A stretch of 64,000 nucleotides of DNA, taken from positions 4,603,001 to 4,667,000 of the forward strand of contig JAVTVX010000027.1 of assembly GCA_033439265.1 (NCBI GenBank), given 5' to 3'. Made by a program: the position numbers and the translations under genes. Shown here piece by piece: positions 22,945-36,129 of this stretch. This DNA comes from Dillenia suffruticosa. Taxonomy: Eukaryota; Streptophyta; Magnoliopsida; Dilleniales; Dilleniaceae. The notes beneath the pieces are model-generated. The model was not told the DNA's origin. It ran no database searches and saw nothing but the letters and a program-made list of their open reading frames with translations. Each line of letters starts with the position of its first letter. Position 1 is the first letter of the stretch.

Positions 22945-25900
22945 TTTTATCAGTAGATTCAATTTATTCTCGAGAGGCAAAATCTAACGGGAATCTGAGG
23001 CAAGAGATGATGGACCCCAAGGTGGGCACCACGCCTTAGAATATACGAGATAAAGACATCTATCGTGCATGGTAGAAAAGAATTGCCAAGTTAGGGCAAT
23101 CCTTATCAGTGGCATGCATAATGATTTAATCTCATTCTACGAGTCATATCCTATGAAAATATCGGTTCGTCTTGTCCCATAAGAGCATTGTGAGGATGCA
23201 GAAAAAAATGGTTAATCATACAATGAGGCAAATGTCGAGTATGATCACCGAGCTAATATATACGGACAAGCAAATTTTGGATGGAATTAAGGTACTGGAT
23301 GTGATCCGGTTTTTACCTGATTCATGGGAAACCGTGAAATCCTATCTCACATTTGACGAAAATATTCGTACTTTCGTTGACGTGAATACATATTGTGAGC
23401 TCGATGAGGAGCACCTAGAGGCGAGTAGGCCACACTCGAGTCATGCTTATTCAGAGGAGTCGAGTAAGGACTTCCCCGGCGCTAAACCAATAGCATAAGC
23501 ATGCGAACGAGACTCGAGATCTAAGTAATAAAAATCATCCGAGAAAACCGACAATGAGGTACAAGAACGCAAGAAGAAGAAATTTGATTAGACCAAAGAA
23601 ATTGCTACGTTTGAGGTAGATTTGGTCATTTCGCTCGTGAGTGTGACGAGTAGAAATAAATATCCTTCTTCTTTACGTGGTTTGAGATTTGTCTCATTCA
23701 CTATAATACTCGCTGATTTCTCTCCTTTAAAATTAGGAGCAACCGACCACGTAACTCGAGATAGGAGTGCGTAATTCGTCAAATGAATCCTTAAGCTTGG
23801 AGGATTTACGTTAAGGACAGAGCATTTATCGTTGTCAGAGAGAACGACACTTGCCATGACGTTCTTAATACCGTAGGTATTCGACGGATCTATAATTAGT
23901 ACCTTGTTTAAAATTGACTACGATATGCGTGAAATTATTCATTTGTTTTTAATACGATAATTTTTGAATTATTCTGGTTTTAATCCATGATGGAATATAT
24001 GCACTGGGTGCTACTCCTTGTAATGGTTTTTGTCGTTCTACTATTGTCTTTACATCTGATTGCGTAAATGATGATGTAAATGAATGACATAGTAGACTTA
24101 GACACATGGGGTAAGAGATGATGAATCAGTTAGTAGCGAGAGGTTTATTGGACCCGCTGACCAGATTCGAGTTACCCATATGTGAGTTTTGCCTAACCAG
24201 CAAAATGACGAGAAAACCATTTGGCGATGCAATGAGAGCTGGGACTCCATTGCAGTTAACTATTGTGCCTTCCTTTTTTTTTATTGTGGTCTTATGAGCA
24301 TGAGAGTCAGAAATGGAGTTGTGTAGATAATTATAGACGCTTACGTGTGTTTTGGTTCATCTATCTGATTTTGCATAAGTCTGAGGCATTAGACTATTTT
24401 AGGAGGTTCATAAGCGAGATAGAAAATCAGTTAGATTTGAGAGTAGAGACTCTCAGAACCGAGCGAGAAAGTAAGTATTCGTCTAAACTATACATGAGGC
24501 TCTATTTCGAGAAGAGTTTTACGAGACTACTGACTATTAGTCAGTTTCCCATTTGAGCTTTGGACAGGGAGGCAGCCTAACCTTAACCACTTGAGGTTAT
24601 GGGGTTGTGCCATGATTTCTCGCATTCACACGGTGAGTTAGACCCGCGAGAAAATATGTGTTCTTAGGTGAACACGAACGACACTATAATCAAGATTGAG
24701 TCTCGTAATACTATATTTCTTGAGAATGATTTCCCTAAAAGAGATGAAATCAATTTGTACCCTACCCTTTATGCGATGGATGAGCCTAGTGGCTCGGGAA
24801 GCCCAGCGGCGGGATACAAGAATCCACTACGGATCTTGATCTTAGTGGGAGCGATCCATCAAGAGGTAAAGATTTTTTCTCTCCTCCTAAGAGTGTCGAG
24901 AATGCATATTTAAACGTTGTTTCTCGATTAAGGGTGGGACCCTCGTTGCGACTCTAGAGGATGATGAGAAATCTAAAACGGTCCGAGAAACTTTCGAGAG
25001 TTTTGCAAAAGATGCAAAATACCGTTTATTGAAGGCCATAAATGAAGAGAAGGAATTGATGAGAATCAACGTGGTCTGGGACCTAGTTGATTTGCCTAAG
25101 GGCGGAAGGACTATTGGGAACAAGTAGGTTCTCAAAGTCAAAATAAAGGTTAACGGATTGATAAAGAGGTAAAGAACCCGTCTAGTAACCAAGGGTTACA
25201 CTTAGACTGAGGGGTGGACTATCGAGGAGTTATAATCCAATTTATCTCGATCAGTTTATCTTTCAGCGATTGTCACGAACATGGATCAGGAGTTACATCA
25301 CAAGGACGTAAAGACCGCTTTCGTAGTGGAAGTCTAGATGAGGCGATCTACATGGAGCATCCCTTTGGGTTCGTTCTAGTAAATCAGATGGATAAGGTTT
25401 ATTGATTTTAGAAATCATAATACGACCTTGAGCCATCATTTAGACAGCAGCGCTTGAAATTTCACGAGAATGTAATATCTTATGGTTTTGTGATGATCGA
25501 GTAAGATCATTGCATATATCTGATACGTCCCGATGACTCCTTTATGAACATGTTCGCATATGTAGGTGACATTCTGTTGGCTGGGAACAACAGAGAGTAT
25601 CCAATGACCATTGTAACATGGTTATGAGGTTTTAGTTCATTCTCAGATTTTAGATCCATAGGGATCGCTTGAGAATGGTATTGACTCTTTAACAAGAGTT
25701 TTACATCAGGTAGATTTTTAAGCATTTCGAGAATAACGAACGCAACTTAAAAGATACTCTTATCGCTAAAGGAAAAAGACATGAATCTTGACACATGTCC
25801 TAAAATTTATAAAGAAATAAGGGAGATGAGCAGAATCCCTTATTCTAGTGCAAAATACATTTCTAGTGTATGCGATGAGGCATACATGACCAGACATTTA

Positions 25901-26470
25901 TTTTATGGTAGATCTGGTGAGTAGGTATTAATAGAATCCTGGAAGGGATCACTGTAGAGGAGTGAAAAAGGATTCTGAAATATTTCATTTGAATTGTGGA
26001 CCTCTCCATGTGTTACAGATGAGGTAATTTGCGTCTGGGATTTAGATACTGACTGGGAGTAGTGATCTGAATAAACACAAAATGTTTTATCTTCTTAGAG
26101 CAGTATGAAGAGAACCTGTATATCTCTATTTACGATAGAAACTGAGTTTGTAGTATGCTTAATTGCAGTTCATGAGAATGGTTGGCTTCAGAAATTTTCT
26201 GGAAAACTTAGAGGCTGTGACAGATAGTGAGAGGTCAGTGATGATTATTGTGATAATCAAACCGACACTGTCAACAAATGAGACCCTAAGTATAATAGTA
26301 AAGCCAAATACATTGATACCAAAGACCACTTTATGAGAGATATTACCGAGAAGGGTATTGTGACATCTAAGTATACCTTGAAATACAGTATGAGAGCTGA
26401 TCTTTTCAGAAAACCCGTTGTGAGAGATTCCTTTGTGAGATAAGGAATCATTGGGTTTAGTGTACTTTAA
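22945..26470 (+). pseudogene. Decayed gag-pol of copia element 1
   Basis: gag remnant at about 23170-23500 (LPDSWETVKSYLTFDENIRT aligns with the gag of element 2). Integrase zinc-finger and core remnants at about 24090-24560 (ELPICEFCLTSKMTRKPFG). Reverse transcriptase remnant at about 25080-25600, where the catalytic YVDD reads YVGD (about 25560). RNase H remnant at about 26120-26470. Many stops and shifts occur, so no product of useful length can be made. Confidence 0.85.
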
Positions 26471-27591
26471 CATTTCTCCATATATACTGTTTTAGATGCT
26501 TATTTTAATATATGACATGTATGCATTATTGAGTCACATATTTATTTCATGCATCATTTGTTGTCATATAGTATGATCTTGTGATAAAATATATGTCAGG
26601 CAGGCGTGGTCGACTCTCTCACACGAGTGATCACCTCCGACTCTGAGTGAGCGGAGATGAGACGGATTCTAGTTGTAAGAGGCTTTGAAAGTAGCCCTAC
26701 TAGAATATAAGTCGCCCTGATATGTGTTCAGGATGAGGTCATATACAATATGACCGATATGGAAATACCCACATCCATGTTGCTTGTAAATAGCCAGGTT
26801 TGAGATATCAGATATCACCTGCGATTTGTGATATTGTCTCTGAAACGCTCTCTCTGAGATCTCTGGGTAAAGTCTTATGTGTAGATTGAGTCCCATACCT
26901 GTACAGTGTTAGAGAAATCTGACATATGTCTTTTGAGAGATGGGGGAATAACACTGTGGTACGTGTTTCATACCACGTGTGATGAAACGACCATGGGACA
27001 GTGGGAGCTATTATTTGAGACGATAGTTTGATCTTGATCCCCGTTCCCACTGTGTGAGACCTGAGATCCATTGGGTGGGATCTCTTATGTCCTTATTACT
27101 TTTGACTGTCTCTAGAAGTTTTGGTTCAGTGTTGCTACTTTAGTCTGTTACCTATGGCCCGGAAGATAAATTGAGATCTAAGGAGCAGGTCTAGAAAAGC
27201 AGCTGAATTGAGACCGATAGATTCGAGTTTGGGAAAAGAAAGGCCAATAGACATTACATCATTGTCATGTATTCACAGGTCGACCTGTTATGTTAATCCA
27301 TGCTGGGATTCAAACATAATGGTGAATACATAGTCGAGCAAATTGATTGGGGATTACTTTCGATGAGAAAAGTGGCTCGATGGATGTAAATGCATTGAGT
27401 CTGGGATATAGCGAGTTATTTTTATACTAACGGTGACTCTTCGATCATCCTAACAGGTGTATCGAGAGTCTTTGCTTGCAGGTGTACTCGCCGGTCGCAC
27501 GACATCCAATCCAGTATGAAAGTCCAGTAGGTTGATGTGAGAGATCGCATGAGTTGCGATCTTGTGATTGACGGAAGTGAAATGTCCTCAT

Positions 27592-27605
27592 GTGCAAGTG
27601 GGAGA
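27592..27605 (+). other. Polypurine tract of element 1
   Basis: gtgcaagtgggaga directly before the 3' LTR; the plus-strand priming site. The same sequence precedes the 3' LTR of element 2. Confidence 0.8.
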
Positions 27606-28099
27606 TGTAGGTTAATTATGCCCATTGTGGGGCATTTTTGGTAAGAGTAAGATAATGTGGTAACTCCCATTATTAATTACCAACATTAACCATGCATTAT
27701 GGTAACTCCCAAAAACTTAACCCTAATGGCTATGATTCTTTTGATTGCATTGAGAAAGAATGATTCCTACCTTGTGGGTGGACAGCAGCCATGGGAGAAA
27801 ACCATGGAGGCTAGGGTTTCAAAGAATTCTTTAGAGAGAAAAAAAAAGAGTGAGGGATGGAGATTTTCGCGTAGGAAAATCTCCTAACGTCAAACGATTC
27901 ACAGGACATGAGGGTTGAGGCGTTGTGACACTGTGGTGGTGATTCGACCAACCTCGTGATCACCATCCCGACTGCGAAATCGGATCAAAGAACGTGTCAT
28001 TTGAAGATTCTACGAATTGAGGTATCCTAAACCCGATCTATTTTATTTTCCGAAAATTATTGTATGCTTCCGCTGTATGAGAATCCTAGAAACCCAACA
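27606..28099 (+). repeat. 3' LTR of copia element 1
   Basis: Near-copy of 21154-21649, ending aacccaaca, followed by the target-site duplication cttat. Confidence 0.95.
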
Positions 28100-28104
28100 C
28101 TTAT

Positions 28105-30059
28105 CATAATAATATTTTATTTCATTATTAGTACTAATTTTGAACACTATTTTTATATATTGTAAGAATTAATTTATATGATCTTAATCATAATTTTTAA
28201 ATATATAAAGTAAATTTATTAAATATGTACAATAACTCAAAAATTACATGTTACAATCGATATTATCAATTCAAGAGAGGTATTTTTTATAAACTATTGA
28301 CATTCGGCAATCATTTGTAATCTGATTAAATTTGATTCGAATTGGATCGATAGATTCTTTTGATATATGTGCTTTTTATATACAAAATTTGAAACTTTAG
28401 CAAATTTGTAGTTTTTTTTAGTTTTTCTTCTCCTTGTTAGGAGAAATTCTGTCAAACGAGATTTTTTAAAACTTTTTAAAAAAGAGTTTTTTTTCGTGAA
28501 GAAAAATTTAAAGAATAGCTTTTAAGTAAAAGTTTTGAGGGAAACTTGTACTTCTCCTTTTTTTTAATACTCTGACTTTTTTGAAATTTTATATTTTTTG
28601 TTCTATTTATATTCTCACATAATTATTTTTATTCTATTAATATTCTTATTTAAATTAGACAAAATTTTAAATATACTGATTAATTTTTAATTTTTAACCT
28701 TATTTTAAGAGTAAAAAAGTAAAAATAAAAAAGCTTTATTTCAAAATTAAAAAAATTAAACAAATTTTAATTTTTTTAAAAAAATAATTAATTTTTATTT
28801 CTCTTTAAAAAAAATTAAAAAAAATCGAGCACTCGGCAGTATCAAATTGGAAATTACTTATATATGCAACCCCCGCAGATTCTGCGGCACCTGTCAACTC
28901 ACATTTTGCAAAGAATGGCATTTTGTTCCGTCGGCTTTCCATTTGGGTCACAGGTTACCCACCAAGGATATGTTCCATAAAGAGAAGAAAAACAGCAAAA
29001 AATTCTCTTTTAATTTCCCCCTCTTTTTAGGGTATTTTTTATAAAGAGTAATATTTATTTCAAAAAATAGGGGTAGATATTACCCTGTAGGCGTTGGGTA
29101 ATACAACAGAAAAAGGAATTAAATTTTTAAAATAAAAATATCTACAGAGAATATTAATTTTTGAGAGAGAATTGATATAATTAAATATAGAGAGATAAAA
29201 TTTAAAGTAATTTAATTTTTTTAAAAATAAAAAATTAATGTATTTAGTTTTAGAGAGAAAAACTTAAAATCTATATATTTAGAGAAAGAAAATATGAATT
29301 AAATTCATTTTTTTAGAGAAAAATTAATATATATATATATATAATTTTAGATGGAGAAAAATTAATTTTATTTTTTGGATAGAGAAAACATAAAATAAAC
29401 GGTTAAAGAGAAAATAAGAATCAAATAGGTTTTTTTAGACAAAAAAATTAATGCGTTTAGTTTAGAAAGGGAAAATTAAATTTTATTATTTTAGAGAGAG
29501 AATTTTAAAATAAATATGTTTGAAGAGATAATATGAATTAAATCGTTTTTTAAGCGACAGAAAATTAATGCGTTTAGTGCATAGAGAAAATCTAATTTTA
29601 TCTATTTATTTTTAGAGAGAGAAAAATTAATTTTGGTTTTTACCGAGAAAAAAATAATTTTGATATTTTAAAGAGAAAACTTAAAAAATCAATGAATTCG
29701 GTGATTAGCTGTTGATTAAGAAATAGTATTACTGACTACCCATGCGGCACTGGATGCAACCCTTTTCCTTTCCTTTTGCTGATCGTCTGGTTATCAAGAC
29801 TGACCCATCTTTGAAGTTACATTAAGCACTTAATTTTCTATTCCTAATCACCGAATGGCCTAAACTTCTGGTCAATGAAACATCCAAAGGGTAATCCTAA
29901 CGTCTCTCTCCTGCTTCAATTTGCTGTTTTTGGATTTCTCCATTAATCCCAAGGACTTTAAAATGTAAGAAAGGACTCCACAAAAATCCCCTTCCTCTCT
30001 TTCTTGTTGTTCATGATCCAGCGATGAAAATGACAACAACGAGGTTATAAAGATAATTA

Positions 30060-30060
<1 letters not shown>
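28105..30060. other. AT-rich intergenic with diverged tandem repeats
   Basis: Very AT-rich. From about 29140 to 29690 the text is a series of diverged units containing agagagaaaa, aattaatgcgtttag and atatgaattaaat motifs (unit roughly 100-150 bp). No gene recognised; the open frame at 28847-29044 is not supported. Confidence 0.5.
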
Positions 30061-30090
<30 letters not shown>

Positions 30091-30110
30091 AAATAAATAA
30101 ATAAATAATA
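30061..30110. repeat. (aaat)n microsatellite, probable LINE 3' tail
   Basis: Repeated aaat/aata units directly beside the 3' end of the minus-strand RTE LINE. Read on the minus strand it is an (attt)n tail, the kind of simple repeat on which RTE-type elements end. Confidence 0.7.
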
Positions 30111-33050
30111 TATATATATATCTAAAATATAATTGTTTAATTTATACGAATTTTTTTACGGTACTCATTCCTATTCAAAGTCATTTTTTTTATAAATTCT
30201 TAATTGTCATATTTTTACAAATAACTCGTATCCATATTTTTAATGATCTACCTCTACATTTTACTAGATGTCATATATTTAAATTCTCAATTCTTCTAAC
30301 CGGTGCATCCATGATTCTTCTTTGCACATGTCCAAACCACGTTAGACGACATTTTCGTATCTTATCCATAATTGAACTAATTCTCAATTTATTACGAATT
30401 TTTTCGTTTCTAATTTTATTTTTTCTAGTTTTACTACACATCTATCTAACCATCCACATTTCTGTTATAGCTATTTTTTGTTCTTATTATCGTTTAATAA
30501 TCCAATACTCAATACCATACAATAGTGCAGGTTTAACCGCGATTTTATAGAACTTTCACTTCAAATGTATTGATATCATACGATCACAAAAAATTTTAAA
30601 TGTCTTTCTCCATTTCATCCAATCCGCTTGTATTCTATGGTTCACATTCCCAACTATATTATCATCGTTTTGAATAAAATAACCTAAATATCTAAATCGT
30701 TCACTTTTTGGTATATTTTATCCATTTAGTCTAATTATTTTTTTATCATTCCGATTACTGTTACTAAACATATATTTCATATACTCAGTTTTCGATATAT
30801 TCAGTCTAAACTATCGAGATTCAAGTGTAACACTCCATAACTCTATTTTAACATTAATACTCTCTCTAGTTTTATCAACTAACGTTATATCATCTGTAAA
30901 AAAAACATATATTATGATATTTTATTTTGAATATTTTTTGTAATTTCATCTTGAATATTTTGTATGATTTCATCTATTACTATTATAAATAGAATCAGAC
31001 TTAATGGCGATCCTTGATAGAACCCAATGTTAACGGGGAAGCTATCACTCAAATCCCGACAAGTTCTTATATTGGTTACAGCTTTCTCATATATGTCTTT
31101 GATGAAATTAATGCATTTTGAGAATATCCATTTTTTCATCAACGTCCACCACAATACGTCCTATCGTATGTTTTTTCTATATCATTGAATACCATATGTA
31201 GATTTTTCTTATGTGTTCTATGTCTCAATCAAATATCTTAACAAGTGAATTGTTTTCATGGTAGATCTCTCAGACGTAAATCCAAATTGATTTTGAGATA
31301 TATTTATTTTCAATCTCAATCTATACTCTATCACTATTTTCCATAGTTTCATAGTATGGCTCATAAGTTTAATTCCTCTATAGTTTGAATAATCTTATAT
31401 ATCTCATTTATTTTTATATAACGGTACAATTATATTCTTTCTCTATATTTTGGGTATTCTCTTGGTTTGTCAAATTTTGTTAAAAATATCCGTTAACATT
31501 ACTATACCAAATTTACTTAAACATTTCCACACTTCTAGGGATACGCTATTAGATCCTATGACTTTATTATTCCTTATTTTCTTTAAAACCTTCTTCATTT
31601 CATGAGAACAAATATTACATTTAAAGTTTTTATTAATCTTTTCTGCATGTTTCTCGATATTTCCTATATTTGTTGTACTCTTAACATTGAAAAGATTATC
31701 AAAATAATCTCTCCATTTAGATATTTTCCCTTTCTTTCCCTTATCTTGGTAATTCTGTATATCTCTCTTTCTCCGTTTTTAATTTTCAATTTTTTGTATA
31801 ATTCATTATACATCTTACTCTTTGATTCTTGGATAATTTTTTTCACATCTTTTTTTACAGTTTTGTATTTTTCATATACATCGCTATTATTATTATTTTT
31901 AAGATTCCTATAACACTTTCGTTTGGTTCAAATCGTAGTTTGTATTTTTTCATTCTATCACCATGATTCATTGCCTATTGGGGCATGACCTTTAGATACA
32001 TCAAGAACTTCCTTACCTATATTCTTAATATTAGTAAACATCTCTTCCCATATTATTTCTAAATCATCATTAGTAAACAAATCTGTTACTTGAATTAATT
32101 TATCTCTAAATGTCATCATTCTTTCTCCTTTCAAATTCGATCACTTAATTCTTAACTCTACAAATGGACGATATTTCTTTTGTTTTCTAGACACATGTAT
32201 ATCTAAAACTATGAGTTTATACTGAGTCGTCACATTCTCCTCCGGCATAACCTTATAATCCTTACAAGTCATTCTATCATCTCTACTAGTGAGAAAGAAA
32301 TTTATTTGATTAGGTTTAGATATATTTCTATACGTCACTAAGTGTGCGCCTTTTTTCTTATATATGGTGTTTACAACTATCAGATTTAATATTGTGGCAA
32401 ACTTTAAAATTGTACCTCTTGCCTCGTTCGTACTACCAAAACCAAAGTTTCCATGTAAGATTTTGAATCCTTTATTCCTCTCTCCTACATGTCCATTGAA
32501 GTCTCATCCAATAAATAATTTCTCTTCACTAGATGTATAAATTTATCTAAATCCTCCCAAAATTATGTTTTACTAACGGTATCTATACCTATTTGGGACG
32601 CATAAATACTAACTATATTAATTACGTTTTTTCTATTTAGTATCTTGACAAGTATAATTCTATCACATTTCCTTTTTATCTCTATTACATTATCTAATAG
32701 ATTCTTATGTACGATTATTCATACTCTATTCTTAGTTCTATCTTTACTTGTGTACCAAAGTTTATGATCATAAGTCTCTACTACTTTAACCTTCTCCCCA
32801 ACCCACTTAGTTTCTTAAATGCACATGATATGAATTTTTCGTCTATTTATTGTTTCTCCTATCTTTCCTAACTTATCGGTCAAAGATCTTATATTTCAAG
32901 TGACTAAACGAATTCTATTTTCTTGGACTAACTTATTTACCAGCATCCTAAGATCCCTTGTTAACTTATCGTTACATTCGGGATCCGATATAACGCGTCG
33001 CTGAGGGGAAAACGCCTAAAAGTCTTTATATATTTGTCTCTTATTTTTTA
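30111..33050 (-). mobile_element. RTE-clade non-LTR retrotransposon (LINE), decayed
   Basis: Minus-strand translation shows an endonuclease region at about 33000-32500 (IRSLTDKLGKIGETINRR, ETKWVGEKVKVVETYDHKLW, INIVSIYASQIGID) followed by reverse transcriptase at about 31200-30740 (FIKDIYEKAVTNIRT, GFYQGSPLSLILFIIVIDEI, then FTDDITLVDKTRE where FADDI is expected, and LNISKTEYMKYMF). Endonuclease then RT with no RNase H matches plant RTE elements. Many in-frame stops and shifts mean it is inactive. Boundaries are approximate; the 5' end was placed where endonuclease-like sequence fades near 33050. Confidence 0.8.
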
Positions 33051-33359
33051 ATTGATAAAATATTTTATGCAGTCTTGACCTACCAACAATAAAAATGATG
33101 AGATTAGTATTTATCTATAGCCGGACCAATCCTGTTTGTCCATATCGTTTTAACTTAAATCATCACTCTAGCATCTGACAGCTGCTGATCCTTCTTTGTT
33201 ACATGAAATCATCGCTCCTTCTGTTGCTAAAAATCCAAGTACTTGTCCAATATACTATGTTTTATTTGAATAATACAGGCACACGATGAAACCAAGGACA
33301 TTTGATATGGATCATAGGATGCCAAAAGACTAAAATAAATCTAGTCCATTTGTTCATAG
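33051..33359. other. Short spacer upstream of GRAS pseudogene 1
   Basis: About 300 bp between the LINE and the GRAS start codon. No feature recognised; it would hold the original promoter or 5' UTR. Confidence 0.4.
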
Positions 33360-35081
33360 ATGGAGCGTCCTTTCTTTCCATTTTCTATGCTTGAATATAA
33401 TCAAATCCAATATGGCTTTGACCATGAAGTTTTTACAACAACAACAGATGTATCAGAGTTGAAGAGGAAGCAACAAGACATCATGATGGATGTAGAACAG
33501 TTTCAGTCAACCAATGTCTCTGATCTTCAATGTTGTTTTTTACCACCACACATTTCAGATGATTGGGAATGGGATGATGATTTCCAACTTGATGAGGTTT
33601 TGCAACAAATTCTGTCATTTCAAGATGCAGAAAATGATTATATCCGATCTGAAATTCCCAAGCATGTTGAAGTTGACAATAAAAAGCAAGAAGACTCTTT
33701 TGATTTAGCCTCTTTGGAGCCTCTCAACAGTTTCAAGCACAGAGTCAAGAAGTTCAAGTACGAGAAACCAACCAATGTACACGATAAGCCACCGAGTCCT
33801 AGCAGTGAAAGATTATCAACTGAGGAGATTTTGAAGGTTGCCAAAGAGTGGTCTATTCAACAATCAACACAAAATGGCTCCAATTTTTCCTTCCTAATGC
33901 ATCCTTATGGATCTTCTCTCTCTGGCCTTTCCTTCAAAGATATGAGAACTATGGAAGTCGCCCACAATCTTTTTGCAGTAGCCCAGAAGATTAACCGCAA
34001 AGAGTTTGAGCAGGCAGGCAAGTGGCTCAAACACTGTGATTGGATTTCATCCAAAAGTGGCGATTCAGTGGAGAGAGTTACTTTTTACTTTGTTGAAGCT
34101 CTACGCGACAAGATTGCTCGCGAGACAGGAAAAGACAATGAAGCAAGACTTGAGGAGAAGAGGCGGAGTGAATAGATCAATGCTGCCCTAGATTTTGATC
34201 TTGCAACACTCGTCTTCCACGAAGAAGTTCCTATAACTCGAATACCGTTTTTCGTGGGGGTGCAAACTATCATAGAGACTGTAGCATCATCAGCTAAGAT
34301 TCATGTCATTGATCTTGCAATCAGGTGTGTTAGTCAATGGACGGTACTAATTCAAGCATTGGCTGATCGTAAAGACTGCCTGATTAAGCTTCTTACGATA
34401 ACAGCTATTGAAGAATCAAAAGAGCAAAAATTGGAGGAACTAAGCAAGAGATTGTCAAGCTTTGCCGAGTCAATCCAATTGCCTTTTTCTTTTAAGGGTA
34501 TTTATGTATCAGAAATGAGTGAGCTCAAGGAAGAAGTTTTCGACCTACAAGCTGATGAAACTATCGTTGTTCATTCTCCAGTTATACTGAGAAGTATGAT
34601 CTAAAAGCCTAAATGTCTGAAATCTTTAATGAGAGTCCTTACAAAGCTGAATCCATGTTTGATTGTGGTTTCTGAAGTCGATGCCAGCCTTAATTCACAT
34701 TCATTTGTAGTCCGTTTTGTAGAAGCACTTCTATTTTACAGTACATTCTTTGATTGCATAGAAGCCTGCATGAAAGCAGAGAGTTTAGCTAGAATGGTCT
34801 TGGAGACTACGTATTTTAGTGAGGGAATAAGGAAAATTGTTGCAAATGAGGGTAAGGAGAGAATTAATCGAAGTGTTAAGCTCAAAGTTTGGAAAGCATT
34901 TTTTGCAAGATTTGGATTGAAGGAAATTGAACTAAGTGACTTGTCAATAGACCTAGCTAAAAAGGTTCTTAAGCAAAGCAACGATGGGAACTTTTGCACA
35001 TTGGATAAGACCGGGAAGTCCCTCACTGTTGGTTGGAAGGGCTGCCCTTTGTTTTCGGTTTTAGCTTGGAAACTCCATTGA
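33360..35081 (+). pseudogene. GRAS-family transcription regulator, two premature stops (copy 1)
   Basis: Plant-specific nuclear regulator of the GRAS family, closest in memory to the RGL1/DELLA-like group but without a DELLA motif. A single uninterrupted reading frame of 574 codons runs from the ATG at 33360 to TGA at 35079-35081, broken only by TAG at 34173-34175 and TAA at 34602-34604. Regions: acidic N-terminus (DDWEWDDDFQLDEVLQQIL), leucine-heptad region I (EVAHNLFAVAQKINRKEFEQ), VHIID-like (KIHVIDLAIRCVSQWTVLI), PFYRE-type region (KVWKAFFARFGLKEIEL) and SAW end (VGWKGCPLFSVLAWKL). No indels, so inactivation is young or the stops are few. An intron-free coding region is normal for GRAS. 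Copia element 2 is inserted 80 bp after the stop. Confidence 0.85.
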
Positions 35082-35161
35082 GAGCAAGGGTGGAAGGAAA
35101 TGCTACCTGAGGCCGTGGGGATTCATGGTGGAACATACAAAAGATTTTTTAAGTTCACATC

Positions 35162-35600
35162 TGAAGGAATGAATGCCCACGTGGGGCATCTTTCCATATT
35201 TGAAAAAAAGAAATTATCTCACTTTCCATATGCACAAATGGTAACTGATGGGATTTGAATTCCCTACCATTTGTGGTGTCGGAGGTATAGGAAAATTAGG
35301 GCAAAACCCTAGGAAGCATACAATAACGATTAGCACAAAATTTGTGAGGAGACACAATAGAGAGGGAGAAAAATTCTACGAAGAGAATTTGTGTCACCGG
35401 ATTTCGATTGCGGTGTTGTGGTGCTGCGGTGATAGCTCGGCTTTCGTGGTTATCATCCCGACAGCGAGGTCATTTGATCGAGGTTCGTGGTTCCCCGGAT
35501 TTTGCAATCTACCTTTTGAGGTATGTCCGAAAACCCTAATTTTTTATGATTCTGAAAATTTTGCACGCTTCCGCATGTGTATGTGCATATAAATCCAACA
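35162..35600 (+). repeat. 5' LTR of copia element 2
   Basis: Begins tgaaggaatgaatgcc and ends aatccaaca. About 16-18 differences by eye from the 3' LTR over about 438 bp (near 4%). Confidence 0.95.
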
Positions 35601-35601
35601 T

Positions 35602-35613
35602 TGGTATCAGAGC
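35602..35613 (+). other. Primer binding site (initiator Met tRNA)
   Basis: tggtatcagagc one base after the 5' LTR, identical to that of element 1. Confidence 0.93.
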
Positions 35614-36129
35614 ATAGGGTTGGATTTATTAAATAATTTTCGGAATATTTTCGGGTATAAAACAAATATGGGGTTGCAAAAATAGGTTTCGGATCACGGA
35701 TGAGTTTCGTGAATCCGAATACACCGTGACGTTACCCATATCACGTAAATCTTAAATATATTTTTTTCTGAATTTTTTGAGCATGTTTAAGCCATGAAAA
35801 TTGAAGTTAAAGTTTTCGGCCCTAAGGGTGCTCAAAACATAAAAATCTAGATCTATCCGTGTAAAGGGATTGTTGATCTGAATAAATGGCATATTTGTGT
35901 TCCATGTGCATTGATCTACGTTTTGACATGTATTTTGCAATGATTGGATGTCGGAAACTGGGATTTCCGGCAAGGCCGCGGAGGGCCAAAACTTGGAAAT
36001 GTGATTCGCCGTGATTAGGGTTTGAATCATTCAAAAAACGAGTTTGAAATATTTTTGGGAAGTCCAAATATATTTTCCAGCAAAAATCGTTGTAAAAAAT
36101 TAGCTAAAAATGGGTTTTCTGAGAACCGG

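Larger units (their letters stand above)
21154..28099 (+). mobile_element. Full-length Ty1/copia retrotransposon, element 1 (dead)
   Basis: 6,946-bp element bounded by TG...CA long terminal repeats, with a 5-bp target-site duplication cttat at 21149-21153 and 28100-28104. The primer binding site is at 21651-21662, one base after the 5' LTR, and a purine tract (aagtgggaga) precedes the 3' LTR. Domain order gag, integrase, reverse transcriptase, RNase H fits copia. The internal region is full of stops and indels. It is the same family as the element at 35162-45196: corresponding protein segments, LTR tails and leader regions align by eye. Confidence 0.95.

Noticed and set aside
35248..35592. 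114-codon open frame in copia element 2 (repeated at 44845-45188)
   Set aside because: It lies wholly in the LTR and appears in both LTR copies with a shift; not a gene.
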